Below are positions 42,064 to 50,490 of a stretch of DNA of 64,000 nt, one piece after another (within the stretch, counting starts at the first letter, position 1; each line of letters begins with the position of its first letter). A model generated the notes under the pieces. That model saw only the letters and a list, made by a program, of their open reading frames with translations, had not been told where the DNA came from and did no database searches. The DNA comes from JAHZKN01 sp965250205 (GTDB taxonomy: Bacteria > Pseudomonadota > Alphaproteobacteria > Rhizobiales > Hyphomicrobiaceae), in contig CBDFNK010000023.1 in assembly GCA_965250205.1 (NCBI GenBank), positions 62,001 through 126,000 of the forward strand. The letters are read 5' to 3'. A program made the translations under genes and the position numbers.

Positions 42064-42722
42064 TGGACCAAAAAACCTTTCAACCCATTGAAATATTTAA
42101 ATAAATAGTTTCTCTCCACTGTTTGCATCGGGTCGAAAGGCCCATTTTTCTGCACCTGAACAAACTGCAAGCCAATCTCCTTTGTTCTGACCTGATCCGG
42201 TCGTTTTTGCGCCTAAGTGTGGCGGTTAAGTATCAACATCGACGGAACACAAAGAGAACCTTTTGGTTCTGGCGATGTTCGCTCAGCTGAGTGTGGGGCA
42301 CCAAGTCTTGTAGTTGCCTCGTTTCTCTCTGCCCCGTGCGGCCTCTTTTGGCAGGTGGGTTTTGAGGGAAAAAGCAGAGCGATCGGCGAGATGAAGTGGT
42401 GGGGATGTTTGTCTTTTTTTCTCCCCCGCAGTCACGCCTGAAACAGTTTTTGTATCTGTTGCGTTTGTAGCGTTGTGTTGCGTTTTGTGTACCGTCCTTA
42501 AGTTTGTTTCTCGTAGCGGCGGAAGTTCCCCCAAATAAAGTCCCCCAAGACTTTGTGACTGTCCTGCGTATCGGATAGTCACAGCGGACCACTCCTTTGT
42601 ATGCGTATCTTCGAGTGGTCCGCCCCTTGTCTTGAGTAACAGTCGCGTTGCTTTGGCAGCGAAGTTTGGTGTTGTTGTCCAAAGTCATGGTTGAGTTTTA
42701 CGTAACAGTAAGAGGCGTTGGT
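42064..42722. other. gene-poor region after dsbB
   Basis: About 660 bases without a convincing gene. It includes a small GAACC-TTTT-GGTTC hairpin near 42258, poly-T and C-rich patches, and two adjacent long hairpins at 42555-42623. Open frames on either strand (up to 151 codons on the minus strand) lack ribosome-binding sites and have unnatural composition. A structured non-coding RNA is possible. Confidence 0.4.
42555..42623. ncRNA. two adjacent hairpins, candidate structured RNA
   Basis: First hairpin GTGACTGTCC/GGATAGTCAC (10 bp with one G-U type mismatch), then after one base a second, perfect 11-bp hairpin GCGGACCACTC/GAGTGGTCCGC with an 18-base loop. No U-tract follows either strand directly, so they do not look like terminators. 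Nature unknown: part of a small RNA, a recombination site or an mRNA leader. Confidence 0.35.
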
Positions 42723-42848
42723 ATGGATAGTGAGTTGAATGAGTGGCAGTCGCTACAAAGCGTTGTGGGCCAAGTGTTACGTGGTGTCACAGTGCGTCCT
42801 CAGACGGCACAGAGTGGTGCTGGAGGAGAGCGACAAGCGCAAAAATAA
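42723..42848 (+). CDS. possible 41-residue small protein
   Basis: ATG with AAGAGGCG eight bases upstream; product starts MDSELNEWQSLQSVVGQVL and ends in a Gln/Gly-rich GGERQAQK tail. The first half could form an amphipathic helix. No homologue recognised; it may be random. Confidence 0.3.
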   Translation: MDSELNEWQSLQSVVGQVLRGVTVRPQTAQSGAGGERQAQK

Positions 42849-42937
42849 GGTGCGGACGAAATTCAGTTTGGGGCGATTTTAGCCCCTCAGCCAAGGCAAG
42901 TGCACATAGCGTCAAGACAGTCGTCATTAAGGTGTCA

Positions 42938-43069
42938 ATGAACCCAGTTGTGCGTCGTGATACCAGAGGCTGGGTGCACTTGCCGCTTCATTTGGCAACG
43001 AATTTCCCTCCGCATCGTAAGCAAAATAAGAACTTGGAGGCCTCAAATGAAGCCAGAACATATTCATGA
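42938..43069 (+). CDS. possible 43-residue upstream frame
   Basis: ATG preceded by TTAAGG at six bases; the product is basic (MNPVVRRDTRGWVHLPLHL…). It overlaps the start of the next gene by 23 bases in another frame, so if translated it could act as a coupled leader. Weak evidence. Confidence 0.25.
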   Translation: MNPVVRRDTRGWVHLPLHLATNFPPHRKQNKNLEASNEARTYS

Positions 43070-43262
43070 TTTGCAATGGAGCCAGGCGCAGGCGATCGCT
43101 CGCCAGACCTGTGCCGGGATTTTTAAAGATGGTGGTGTGCCTAAGGATGCGCTGAACGCATTTGGTCTCGCCTCTGATCTGGGACCTGCTGCGGATTGGA
43201 GCCGCGCTGTGGAAGCGATTGCCCAGGTGTTGTGTCAGCGCCTGGATAAGATTGCAGCTTAG
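43047..43262 (+). CDS. small hypothetical protein
   Basis: 71 residues starting MKPEHIHDLQWSQAQAIARQ, preceded by a strong TTGGAGG ribosome-binding site. Mostly helical, acidic N-terminus, two cysteines (RQTCAGIF, QVLCQRL), no signal peptide or membrane segment. No family recognised. Composition and the good translation start argue that it is real. Confidence 0.6.
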   Translation: MKPEHIHDLQWSQAQAIARQTCAGIFKDGGVPKDALNAFGLASDLGPAADWSRAVEAIAQVLCQRLDKIAA

Positions 43263-43552
43263 AAAAGAAATCAAAAGCGCAGTCTTCCAGACGTCAGCGT
43301 TTGTTAAGCACTGTGTGAACGCAAGGTGACAGTGCACAGATGTCCGTGGACCTCTGTCGATGCGGCCGAGCCAAGAAGCCGACAAATTCGTTAAAGGCGT
43401 GGTTTTCGAATCAGTGCCGGGGCCTTAGTTTGAGCCTGTAATGGCCTTAAAAAATCCTTGTGATCACCGTTTACGTAACCAAGCATCATAGTTATGATGG
43501 GGCTTAAGTAATGCGGACCCACGCCGGGACTATTTTGCTTGGAGACTAGCTC

Positions 43553-44023
43553 ATGACTTTGGAAGGCTCATCTTCCATCCGTAATTTTTTAAAGCGCTTT
43601 GAAGTGCTTAGCTGTTGGTCGCAAGGCCTTGGCCGTGTGCTTACCCTGGCACTGGTCGGGCTATTTTCACTGACAATGTTTTCCACCTCGAGTGGTGCTG
43701 ATTCGGTCAGCCTTGATGGCTCCTGGCGCGGCAGTGGTTGGATTAAGTTCAACAACGGCAAGCGCGAACGGGTCAGTTGCAAGGCCTATTATAGCCGGGT
43801 CTCGGCAACTGAATTTTCCCTACGTGCCAACTGTGCCACAAAATCAGCGAAGGCAACGCAAACGGCTCGCGTTTACAAAACGGGCAAAAGCAAATACTCA
43901 GGCAACTTCTTCAACCAGGAGTTTGGCGTTTCAGGCAACATCTATGTCAGCGTCAAAGGTCGCTCGCAGCATGTTCGCCTATCCGGCGCTGGCGGCTCGG
44001 CAACGTTCAGGTTGCGCAAGTAG
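43553..44023 (+). CDS. secreted hypothetical protein, conserved type
   Basis: 156 residues. After a 25-residue polar lead comes a hydrophobic stretch (GRVLTLALVGLFSLTMF) and a cleavage-like SSGA, so it is likely exported. The mature part reads LDGSWRGSGWIKFNNGKRER, then VSCKAYYSRVS, LRANCATKS and NIYVSVKGRSQHVRLSGAGG, ending with LRK: a beta-rich domain with two cysteines that recurs in Hyphomicrobiales secreted proteins without known function (from memory). Flanked downstream by a terminator shared with the convergent hslU side. Confidence 0.75.
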   Translation: MTLEGSSSIRNFLKRFEVLSCWSQGLGRVLTLALVGLFSLTMFSTSSGADSVSLDGSWRGSGWIKFNNGKRERVSCKAYYSRVSATEFSLRANCATKSAKATQTARVYKTGKSKYSGNFFNQEFGVSGNIYVSVKGRSQHVRLSGAGGSATFRLRK

Positions 44024-44053
44024 GCCGCTTTACAGAGCTGAAAACAATTGAGA

Positions 44054-44085
44054 TGGCCGCCCATTTGGGCGGCCAATCTATTTTG
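44054..44085 (+). terminator. rho-independent terminator after the secreted-protein gene
   Basis: TGGCCGCCC pairs perfectly with GGGCGGCCA around ATTT, followed by ATCTATTTT. It lies 30 bases past the stop of the plus-strand gene and between convergent genes. Confidence 0.8.
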
Positions 44086-44117
44086 GGCTCGTGATCGTGA
44101 TGTAGCCAACGCGCGCC

Positions 44118-45431
44118 TTACAAAATAAACTTTGAAAGGTCCGTATCTTCTGCCAGTGCCGCGATACGGGTTGATACATAGGTCGCATCAATGGTGAGCG
44201 TTTCATTGGATCGGTCCGAGGCCTCGAATGAAATTTCATCCAACACACGTTCCATGACCGTCTGAAGGCGGCGGGCACCTATGTTTTCAACTTTGGAATT
44301 CACTTTGACTGCGGCATCGGCGAGCGCATCAATCGCGTCATCGGTAAAGTCCAACGTCACGCCTTCGGTTTTCATCAGCGCCACATACTGTTTAATGAGG
44401 CTGGCTTCAGGCTCGGTCAGGATGCGGCGAAAGTCATCGCGCGAAAGCGCCGTCAGTTCGACGCGAATTGGCAAACGGCCCTGAAGCTCTGGCAACAAAT
44501 CAGCAGGTTTGGAGACGTGAAACGCACCCGATGCGATGAACAGGATATGGTCGGTTTTGACGAGACCGTACTTGGTCGAAACGGTTGTTCCTTCAATAAG
44601 AGGGAGCAAGTCACGCTGTACACCTTCGCGCGAGACATCACCGTTGCCGCGCCCTGAGCTTTCTGACCTCGAACAGATCTTGTCAATTTCATCAAGGAAG
44701 ACGATGCCATCATTCTCAACCGCTTTAAGGGCATCAGCAGTGATGTGATCATCATCGATCAGCTTGTCGCTTTCCTCTGCGATTAGGACTTCATGGCTGT
44801 CGCGGACCAAGAGTTTGCGCGACTTTTTTCGGCCACCCATGGCTTTTCCAAGAATATCCGAAACATTGATGGCACCCATGGAGCCACCAGGCATGCCGGG
44901 GATATCAAACATCGGCATAGAGGAGGTGTCTTCGATCTCAATATCAATTTCTTTTTCGTTGAGTTCATTTTCTCTGAGCCGACGACGAAACGCTTCACGG
45001 GTAGCAGGTGAGGCGGTCGGCCCAACCAGTGCATCAAGGACCCGTTCTTCAGCATTTTTTTCTGCTTGCGCTTGGACAGTCGCGCGCTTGCTGTCGCGGA
45101 TGAGCGAAATCGCAACTTCCATGAGGTCGCGGACAATGCTTTCCACATCGCGTCCCACATAACCCACTTCTGTGAATTTTGTCGCTTCAACTTTGAGGAA
45201 GGGGGCACCCGCAAGCCGGGCCAAACGCCGTGAGATCTCTGTTTTACCAACGCCGGTTGGGCCGATCATCAAGATGTTCTTTGGCAGAATTTCTTCCTTG
45301 AGTGGGCCTTTAATTTGGTGTCGGCGCCAGCGGTTGCGTAGCGCAATTGCGACAGCGCGTTTTGCGTCATGTTGGCCAACTATATAGCGGTCCAACTCGG
45401 ATACGATTTCACGGGGAGAAAAGTTGCTCAT
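44118..45431 (-). CDS. hslU: ATP-dependent protease ATPase subunit HslU
   Basis: AAA+ unfoldase that feeds the HslV peptidase. 437 residues. Walker A MIGPTGVGKTEISRRLARL, Walker B GIVFLDEIDKIC, the I-domain insertion, sensor 2 ENIGARRLQTVMERVLDEI and the C-terminal DLSKFIL tail that inserts into HslV. Its ATG overlaps the stop of the membrane-protein gene before it (ATGA), so translation is coupled to that gene rather than directly to hslV. Confidence 0.98.
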   Translation of the reverse strand: MSNFSPREIVSELDRYIVGQHDAKRAVAIALRNRWRRHQIKGPLKEEILPKNILMIGPTGVGKTEISRRLARLAGAPFLKVEATKFTEVGYVGRDVESIVRDLMEVAISLIRDSKRATVQAQAEKNAEERVLDALVGPTASPATREAFRRRLRENELNEKEIDIEIEDTSSMPMFDIPGMPGGSMGAINVSDILGKAMGGRKKSRKLLVRDSHEVLIAEESDKLIDDDHITADALKAVENDGIVFLDEIDKICSRSESSGRGNGDVSREGVQRDLLPLIEGTTVSTKYGLVKTDHILFIASGAFHVSKPADLLPELQGRLPIRVELTALSRDDFRRILTEPEASLIKQYVALMKTEGVTLDFTDDAIDALADAAVKVNSKVENIGARRLQTVMERVLDEISFEASDRSNETLTIDATYVSTRIAALAEDTDLSKFIL

Positions 45432-46465
45432 GAGCCTTCATTGATTGGTGGGAGGTAGGATTTAAACTTTGAGTCCGGCAGGGCGCGCATCAGCATGTGA
45501 CGTATGCGGTGCCAGCCAACGCCGAGCGCAACGATAATGGAGCCGAGCAGGAGCAACGTGAACATGGCTTTGGTGCCTGCATCCCGGGCGTTGGACAACT
45601 GCGTTACGCCATAGGCAATCGCTCCGGCAAGGTAGCTGAGTGAAATAACGACGAGCGCGCGCCGGTCGATCATCAGGGCAACAGAAGCCAACAAAGCGGC
45701 AACCAGTATCACGATTAAAGCGGCCTCACCGTTTCCTGTTGTGCCACCTGAAAGATAAGAAATGAGCGGGTGGGCAATCATCGGCGCTGCAATAAGATGA
45801 AGCCAAAACCCTTTGTCAGCACGCCGCGTCAGGCGTTCTGTGTCAGATTGGTCGAACCACATCGCAAGCCCAAATACTGCCATCCCGTAGCAAAATATGA
45901 TCGCCTGGTTGCGTGATGTTTGGCTGGCTTCGAAAGAAAAACCAACAATCTTGATGAGCAACACAAAGGTGCTGGTTGCCAAGACGGCCACGGTAAATGG
46001 CAGACGAAAGCGAATGTAGTGCAAACTTGCCATCGCGATGGCGGCAAGTGCGGGTAAAATTCCTGTGTCGATGGCACCTAATGTGAACCCATCGTGGATC
46101 AGCCCTTTGCACGCCAACCAAGCAAAACTTGGCAACAAGATTGCGATGACAATGCTCGGTGCGGTGAGTCTTAGTTTAGCCGTCAAATACTCGGCCAACC
46201 CCCACATGAGGAAAATGCCAACCAAAAAGCCGGCCGGTGTTTTAAAGGTTGCGGCACCATACCAGACACCAGATCCTAACAGTACAACACCAATGGCAAC
46301 AAAAAAGTCATTCAGTCCGCCGAGCAGTTTAAAGCGCTCATCTTTCCCAACAGCAAAGCCGCGCGGCGTGCGCCTGCTTACCGCAAAATCGTTGAGCGCG
46401 TCTAACTGGTCTTCAGAGATGATGTCAGCAGCAACAGCGGCTTCGAGATCTTTTTGCTTGAGCAT
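45428..46465 (-). CDS. polytopic membrane protein between hslV and hslU (DUF2157-like)
   Basis: 345 residues. The N-terminal 55 residues are soluble with an AADIISEDQLDALNDFAVSR helix reminiscent of DUF2157 proteins, followed by about ten hydrophobic helices. C-terminal residues are polar (ALPDSKFKSYLPPINEG). Function unknown. Its placement is the oddity: hslV and hslU are normally adjacent, and here this gene starts 44 bases after hslV and overlaps hslU by four bases, so all three should be one transcript. Confidence 0.8.
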   Translation of the reverse strand: MLKQKDLEAAVAADIISEDQLDALNDFAVSRRTPRGFAVGKDERFKLLGGLNDFFVAIGVVLLGSGVWYGAATFKTPAGFLVGIFLMWGLAEYLTAKLRLTAPSIVIAILLPSFAWLACKGLIHDGFTLGAIDTGILPALAAIAMASLHYIRFRLPFTVAVLATSTFVLLIKIVGFSFEASQTSRNQAIIFCYGMAVFGLAMWFDQSDTERLTRRADKGFWLHLIAAPMIAHPLISYLSGGTTGNGEAALIVILVAALLASVALMIDRRALVVISLSYLAGAIAYGVTQLSNARDAGTKAMFTLLLLGSIIVALGVGWHRIRHMLMRALPDSKFKSYLPPINEGS

Positions 46466-46509
46466 GTCTGTTTTTCTTTGGCGAATGAGTGAAGTTGAAA
46501 AAGGCGGAC

Positions 46510-47091
46510 CTAAACTGCTGTGCTGTCCAACGTCTCAACGATCAAATTGGCATTGGTGTAAACGCAGATTTCAGCAGCAATACCCATCGCCTTGCGCGCG
46601 ATGGCTTCAGCGTTAAGTGGCTGGTCATAAAGCGCGCGCGCGGCGGCAAGCGCGTAATTACCCCCCGATCCAATGCCCATAATATGATCTTGCGGTTCGA
46701 GCACGTCGCCGTTGCCGGTCAGCGTCAGGGTCGTGGTTTTATCGGCGACAATCATCATCGCTTCCAGGCGGCGTAGGTAGCGGTCGGTGCGCCAGTCTTT
46801 AGCCATCTCAACGCAGGCCCGTGTTAACTGATCAGGATATTGCTCAAGCTTGGCTTCCAAGCGCTCGAACAGCGTAAAGGCATCGGCTGTGGCACCGGCA
46901 AAGCCGCCGATGACGTCGCCTTTTGAAAAGCGCCGCACCTTGCGGGCATTGGCCTTGATCACGGTATCGCCAAGGCTGACCTGACCGTCGCCCGCAACAA
47001 CGACTTTGTCGCCTTTACGCACGGTCAAAATGGTGGTGGCGTGCCAGGAAACAGGCGCACCAGACGGGAATGGGGTGTTGGACATAGACAT
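46510..47091 (-). CDS. hslV: ATP-dependent protease proteolytic subunit HslV
   Basis: Threonine peptidase forming the dodecameric core. 193 residues: a propeptide of about 18 residues ends at VSWHA and is followed by the catalytic Thr (TTILTVRKGDKVVVAGDGQVS). KVRRFSKGDVIGGFAGATAD and MGIGSGGNYALAAARAL are standard. Divergent from hisB; the roughly 190 bases between hold both promoters. Confidence 0.97.
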   Translation of the reverse strand: MSMSNTPFPSGAPVSWHATTILTVRKGDKVVVAGDGQVSLGDTVIKANARKVRRFSKGDVIGGFAGATADAFTLFERLEAKLEQYPDQLTRACVEMAKDWRTDRYLRRLEAMMIVADKTTTLTLTGNGDVLEPQDHIMGIGSGGNYALAAARALYDQPLNAEAIARKAMGIAAEICVYTNANLIVETLDSTAV

Positions 47092-47281
47092 CCAGCCTAG
47101 ATCGCAATGTTGGGCACGAAATACAAGGCTACAAATGTGCTTGATTTGGTCACTCTAACGGACAGATGGCCTGGAATGACAGTGCGGAAGCTGTTAAACG
47201 CATGGGCCTGAGCTGCCCCGACCCCAGGAGCGAACCTTGCGTCGGGCTCAGGGTGGCGAATATCAACAAAAGGATGCAGTG

Positions 47282-47878
47282 GTGAAACGGCGGGGCAAAA
47301 TTTCACGCGTCACGAAAGAGACGGAGATCACAGCCGCCGTCGATTTGGATGGCAGCGGCACGTTCGATATCGCGACCGGCATTGGATTTCTCGACCACAT
47401 GCTAGAGCAGTTGGCGCGCCACGCGCTGGTAGATATCAAGCTGCAAGCCAAGGGCGATTTGCACATTGATTTTCACCACACCACGGAAGATGTCGGTATT
47501 GTACTCGGTCAGGCAGTGACGCAAGCGCTTGGCGATCGTGTAGGGATCACGCGTTATGCCGATGTGCACTTGGCGATGGATGAGACCTTAACCCGTGTTG
47601 CGATCGATGTTTCCGGGCGGCCATACTTGGTGTGGAATGTCGCCTTTTCTCAGCCCAAAGTTGGCGATATGGATACTGAGCTGTTCCGCGAATGGTTCCA
47701 GGCCTTCGCGCAAAACGCTGGCCTGACACTGCACGTTGAGACGCTCTATGGTGAAAATAATCACCACATCGCAGAGACATGCTTTAAAGGATTGGCACGG
47801 GCGCTGCGCCAAGCGTTGGAAGTTGATCCAAGGCAGGCCGGCCGTGTGCCATCAACAAAAGGTTCGCTGTCAGGTTAA
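47282..47878 (+). CDS. hisB: imidazoleglycerol-phosphate dehydratase
   Basis: Sixth step of histidine synthesis. 198 residues from GTG (MKRRGKISRVTKETEI), which has AAGGA upstream; the longer TTG frame is rejected. Mn-binding motifs are intact: DHMLEQLARH, DFHHTTEDVGIVLGQA and ENNHHIAETCFKGLARAL. First gene of the plus-strand his run; DUF2628 follows after 19 bases. Confidence 0.97.
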   Translation: MKRRGKISRVTKETEITAAVDLDGSGTFDIATGIGFLDHMLEQLARHALVDIKLQAKGDLHIDFHHTTEDVGIVLGQAVTQALGDRVGITRYADVHLAMDETLTRVAIDVSGRPYLVWNVAFSQPKVGDMDTELFREWFQAFAQNAGLTLHVETLYGENNHHIAETCFKGLARALRQALEVDPRQAGRVPSTKGSLSG

Positions 47879-47897
47879 AATGGCCACAACAGTTTGA

Positions 47898-48419
47898 GTG
47901 GGGAAAAATACTTTGAGTGTCTATACGGTTTATGAACCACCAGGAGATCACCGCGCCAAGTCTGAGCGTGCTGATCAACTTGTTTTTGTGCGTGATAGGC
48001 TTTCGCGCCCAACCCTCGTGCTAGGTCCCTTGTGGCTGCTGTTTAACCAGCAATGGACTGGGCTTATAGGCTATTTCGGACTGGCAACCGTTTTTGGTGG
48101 GTTCGTTGCGCTCACAGGTCTGCCATCTGCCGTTTGGGGATACTTCTATTTGGGTCTCAATCTTATCTTTGCACTGGAAGAGCCATTGATCCGCTGTGCC
48201 GTTTTAGAGTCCAAAGGGTGGCGCGCAATTGGGGTCAGTGAAGCACGCACAGAAGAAGAAGCTGAATATCGCTTTATTGCATCGTGGCTTGAGTCCGATG
48301 GCAAGAGCGATAACAAAGACCGCGCCGAAAACAAACAAAGCATTGCTCTTAAAGGGTCTGCAATAGGCGTGATATCGCCTGCATTGAGAGAAGCTCGGCC
48401 CTCACGGATTTTGAACTAA
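47898..48419 (+). CDS. DUF2628 domain membrane protein
   Basis: 173 residues from GTG (TTG five codons later is an alternative: LSVYTVYEPP). DUF2628 pattern: YEPPGD…ADQLVFVRDRLSRPTLV, hydrophobic LGPLWLLFNQQWTGLIGYF, and IFALEEPLIRCAVLESKGW. About three membrane segments and a polar C-terminal region of 50 residues. It sits between hisB and hisH in many Hyphomicrobiales; its link to histidine synthesis is unknown. The stop is immediately followed by, and shares an A with, the hisH start context. Confidence 0.9.
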   Translation: MGKNTLSVYTVYEPPGDHRAKSERADQLVFVRDRLSRPTLVLGPLWLLFNQQWTGLIGYFGLATVFGGFVALTGLPSAVWGYFYLGLNLIFALEEPLIRCAVLESKGWRAIGVSEARTEEEAEYRFIASWLESDGKSDNKDRAENKQSIALKGSAIGVISPALREARPSRILN

Positions 48420-49082
48420 ATGGCCTCCAAGCAGCGCGTTGTACTTATTGACTATGGCTCGGGAAATTTGCACTCCGCGGCCAAGGCGTTTGAACGCGCA
48501 GGTCGCGAAAGCGAAGCAAATGCCGATATTCAAGTGACATCTGACGTTGCAGCACTCAAGACAGCAGACCGCGTTGTGCTGCCGGGTGTTGGTGCGTTTG
48601 GTGATTGCAAGGCTGGGCTCGAAGCGGTGCCGGGTCTAGTTGAAACGCTGCACGAGACGGTGGGCGCCAACGCGCGGCCGTTTCTTGGCATCTGTGTTGG
48701 GATGCAGCTTTTGGCCCGCGTAGGTCGAGAATTCAAAGACACTGAAGGTTTGAATTGGATTGGCGGCGAAGTGACCGCGATTAAACCCCGCGACCCGGCT
48801 TTGAAAATACCGCATATGGGATGGAACACGCTGGCCGTGCAACGGCCCCACCCTTTGCTGGAGGGTATTGCGACAGGTGATAACGGGCTGCATGCCTACT
48901 TCGTTCATTCTTATCACTTTCGTCCTGACGATGCCTCAGCCGTTGTCGCAACAACGAATTACGGGGGGGGTGTGACGGCCATGGTCGCAAAGGACAACAT
49001 GGCCGGCACGCAGTTTCACCCTGAAAAGAGCCAGGCGCTCGGCCTTAAGCTTCTTGCCAATTTTCTACACTGGGCTCCGTGA
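48420..49082 (+). CDS. hisH: imidazole glycerol phosphate synthase glutaminase subunit HisH
   Basis: Supplies ammonia to HisF. 220 residues. DYGSGNLHSAAKAFERAG, LPGVGAFGDC, the nucleophile cysteine in FLGICVGMQLLA, and the histidine/glutamate in GTQFHPEKSQALGL make the triad. Starts directly at the DUF2628 stop. Its last 38 bases overlap a convergent gene. Confidence 0.97.
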   Translation: MASKQRVVLIDYGSGNLHSAAKAFERAGRESEANADIQVTSDVAALKTADRVVLPGVGAFGDCKAGLEAVPGLVETLHETVGANARPFLGICVGMQLLARVGREFKDTEGLNWIGGEVTAIKPRDPALKIPHMGWNTLAVQRPHPLLEGIATGDNGLHAYFVHSYHFRPDDASAVVATTNYGGGVTAMVAKDNMAGTQFHPEKSQALGLKLLANFLHWAP

Positions 49083-49428
49083 GGCTCGGTTCCATGAGCG
49101 GTAAAAAGCTGTTGTAGCCTTGGTGGGCATGCGCACGATTATTGGCAAACGCTGCAACAGGTGGTTTCAAGCTGCCATTATTCCAGAACGTCGTTGAATT
49201 GAGTGAAGCCTCGTCTTCACCCAATTCATAGACGCGCAATTGATCACTGTCTTCAAACCAGAATGCCAAACGATCTTTGATTTGTCCGGCGTTGAGCCAG
49301 GTGCGCACATACCAAAGGTTGGTATCAACCTGGGCGTATTTGGTGCCAGTGCGTGCAACGGCGAATGAAATCATATCTTCATTCTGGCCTTGGACATGTT
49401 GGCGGTATGAGATCATGTAGTTTTTCAT
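49045..49428 (-). CDS. small protein, possibly Cas2/VapD-fold-like, second of a tandem pair
   Basis: 127 residues starting MKNYMISYRQHVQGQNED with GGAG upstream. It aligns by eye with the next gene on the same strand: MKNYMISY / MRTFLISY, then TNLWYVRTWLNAGQIKDRL / STWYVKSDALPADLEDKL, then a D-x-L-x-V-x-E/A pattern. The beta-alpha-beta order with an aromatic STW(Y/L)V strand resembles SinR/Cas2-like stand-alone proteins (fold-level inference). The unique C-terminal 45 residues are not recognised. Convergent with hisH, overlapping its end. Confidence 0.65.
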   Translation of the reverse strand: MKNYMISYRQHVQGQNEDMISFAVARTGTKYAQVDTNLWYVRTWLNAGQIKDRLAFWFEDSDQLRVYELGEDEASLNSTTFWNNGSLKPPVAAFANNRAHAHQGYNSFLPLMEPSLTEPSVENWQEA

Positions 49429-49520
49429 TTTGAGTGTCTCCGGGGGAAGAGCGTCATGTGTTTTGAGAGAGTTTGTTAGAGAGAGGCTATGGCTAGCCGA
49501 GGTAAAACGTCCGACAGGGC

Positions 49521-49895
49521 TTAAACCGCTTCTGCGAGATTGGCGTCGTTAGCCACGTTTTCGGGTGTGCTTGGTTTTGGCGAAATGATCGGGAAAGCCA
49601 CGACGTTGGAATTTTCCGGCATGTCGAAGGCAGGGCGGCGTTGGCGGAACCAGCGGATCGTGGTGTTGGCCATAACGGCATCGCCCTTAACGGCCTGAAC
49701 CAGGAGGCCATCGTCGGAGCCAAGTAGGCTTTTCAGTTTGTCTTCAAGGTCAGCAGGTAGGGCATCAGATTTGACGTACCAGGTGCTTTCCAGAGGCCGG
49801 GCCCAGGATTGGCCAGCTTCCATGATCGCCTGAGCGATAACGTGGCGGTTGGCATAAGGATTGGCGAGGTCATAGGAGATAAGAAAGGTGCGCAT
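49521..49895 (-). CDS. small Cas2/VapD-fold-like protein (SinR-like), first of a tandem pair
   Basis: 124 residues from ATG (MRTFLISYDLANPYANRHVI) with GGAG upstream. The order MRTFLISYDL, helix, ESTWYVKSD strand, helix DLEDKLKSLLG, then DDGLLVQAVKGDA is the pattern of small proteins annotated as SinR-family or Cas2-like. No CRISPR array or cas genes are in the window, so a CRISPR role is unlikely. The C-terminal 40 residues are polar and probably unstructured. Function unknown. Confidence 0.7.
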   Translation of the reverse strand: MRTFLISYDLANPYANRHVIAQAIMEAGQSWARPLESTWYVKSDALPADLEDKLKSLLGSDDGLLVQAVKGDAVMANTTIRWFRQRRPAFDMPENSNVVAFPIISPKPSTPENVANDANLAEAV

Positions 49896-50092
49896 CGCGG
49901 GCTCCGTGGGATCGATGATGGCCGGGATACGCAACACAGCGGCGGTGAGAACATAGGAAGAACATGTCAGACTTTAAGGGGCTTGTCCACAAAAAAAGTT
50001 CACCAAATGTTCTTTTTGTGTTCTTTAACGTTCTCTTTAGCGTGATTACGTTGAAAATGGCGTTGGGAAACCCCGATCCGGCCCTTTGATGC

Positions 50093-50401
50093 TCACTCGA
50101 ACAGGAACATCTGATCCGGTCCTGGGCCACCAGAGATTCGCCTGTGGTGGCCAAAATCGATGCGATCGAGGAGGGCAGGGTACTTTTTGCGGAACTTGGC
50201 CTGCGCTTTGGCGCGGCTATCAGGAAAGGTGTCGCCAGCCCAAATCTCATAAAGGCGGCGTGGGTCGCATTGGTAGCGTTGGATAAGATCCTTGGGGCGG
50301 ATGCGAAGCCAGCGGGCCATCCAGATATCAACGGCGTCGTCCTCGGTTAGCGGGCGCTTGGCCACAACAGGTGGTGGGGATTTCAAAAACGCAACAGGCA
50401 T
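50093..50401 (-). CDS. small hypothetical protein, conserved type
   Basis: 102 residues starting MPVAFLKSPPPVVAKRPLTE. The core DDAVDIWMARWLRIRPKDLI, then QRYQCDPRRLYEIWAGDTFP and KFRKKYPALLDRIDFG, looks helical and possibly DNA-binding; similar small proteins are frequent in Hyphomicrobiales (from memory). Basic with several Trp/Tyr/Arg. It lies just after the palindromic repeat array and upstream of the two Cas2-like genes on the same strand. Confidence 0.65.
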   Translation of the reverse strand: MPVAFLKSPPPVVAKRPLTEDDAVDIWMARWLRIRPKDLIQRYQCDPRRLYEIWAGDTFPDSRAKAQAKFRKKYPALLDRIDFGHHRRISGGPGPDQMFLFE

Positions 50402-50490
50402 GAGCAACGCAACAAGATCAAACCGCTGTAAATCAACTTTGATTTTAGGCTGGCGACTTGATCACTTTCAAAGTGCTAGAGCAACTTAGC

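Noticed and set aside
42233..42688. 151-codon minus-strand frame in the gene-poor stretch
   Set aside because: No ribosome-binding site, very high Arg/Thr/Lys with scattered Cys, and it runs through both hairpins; not convincing as a protein.
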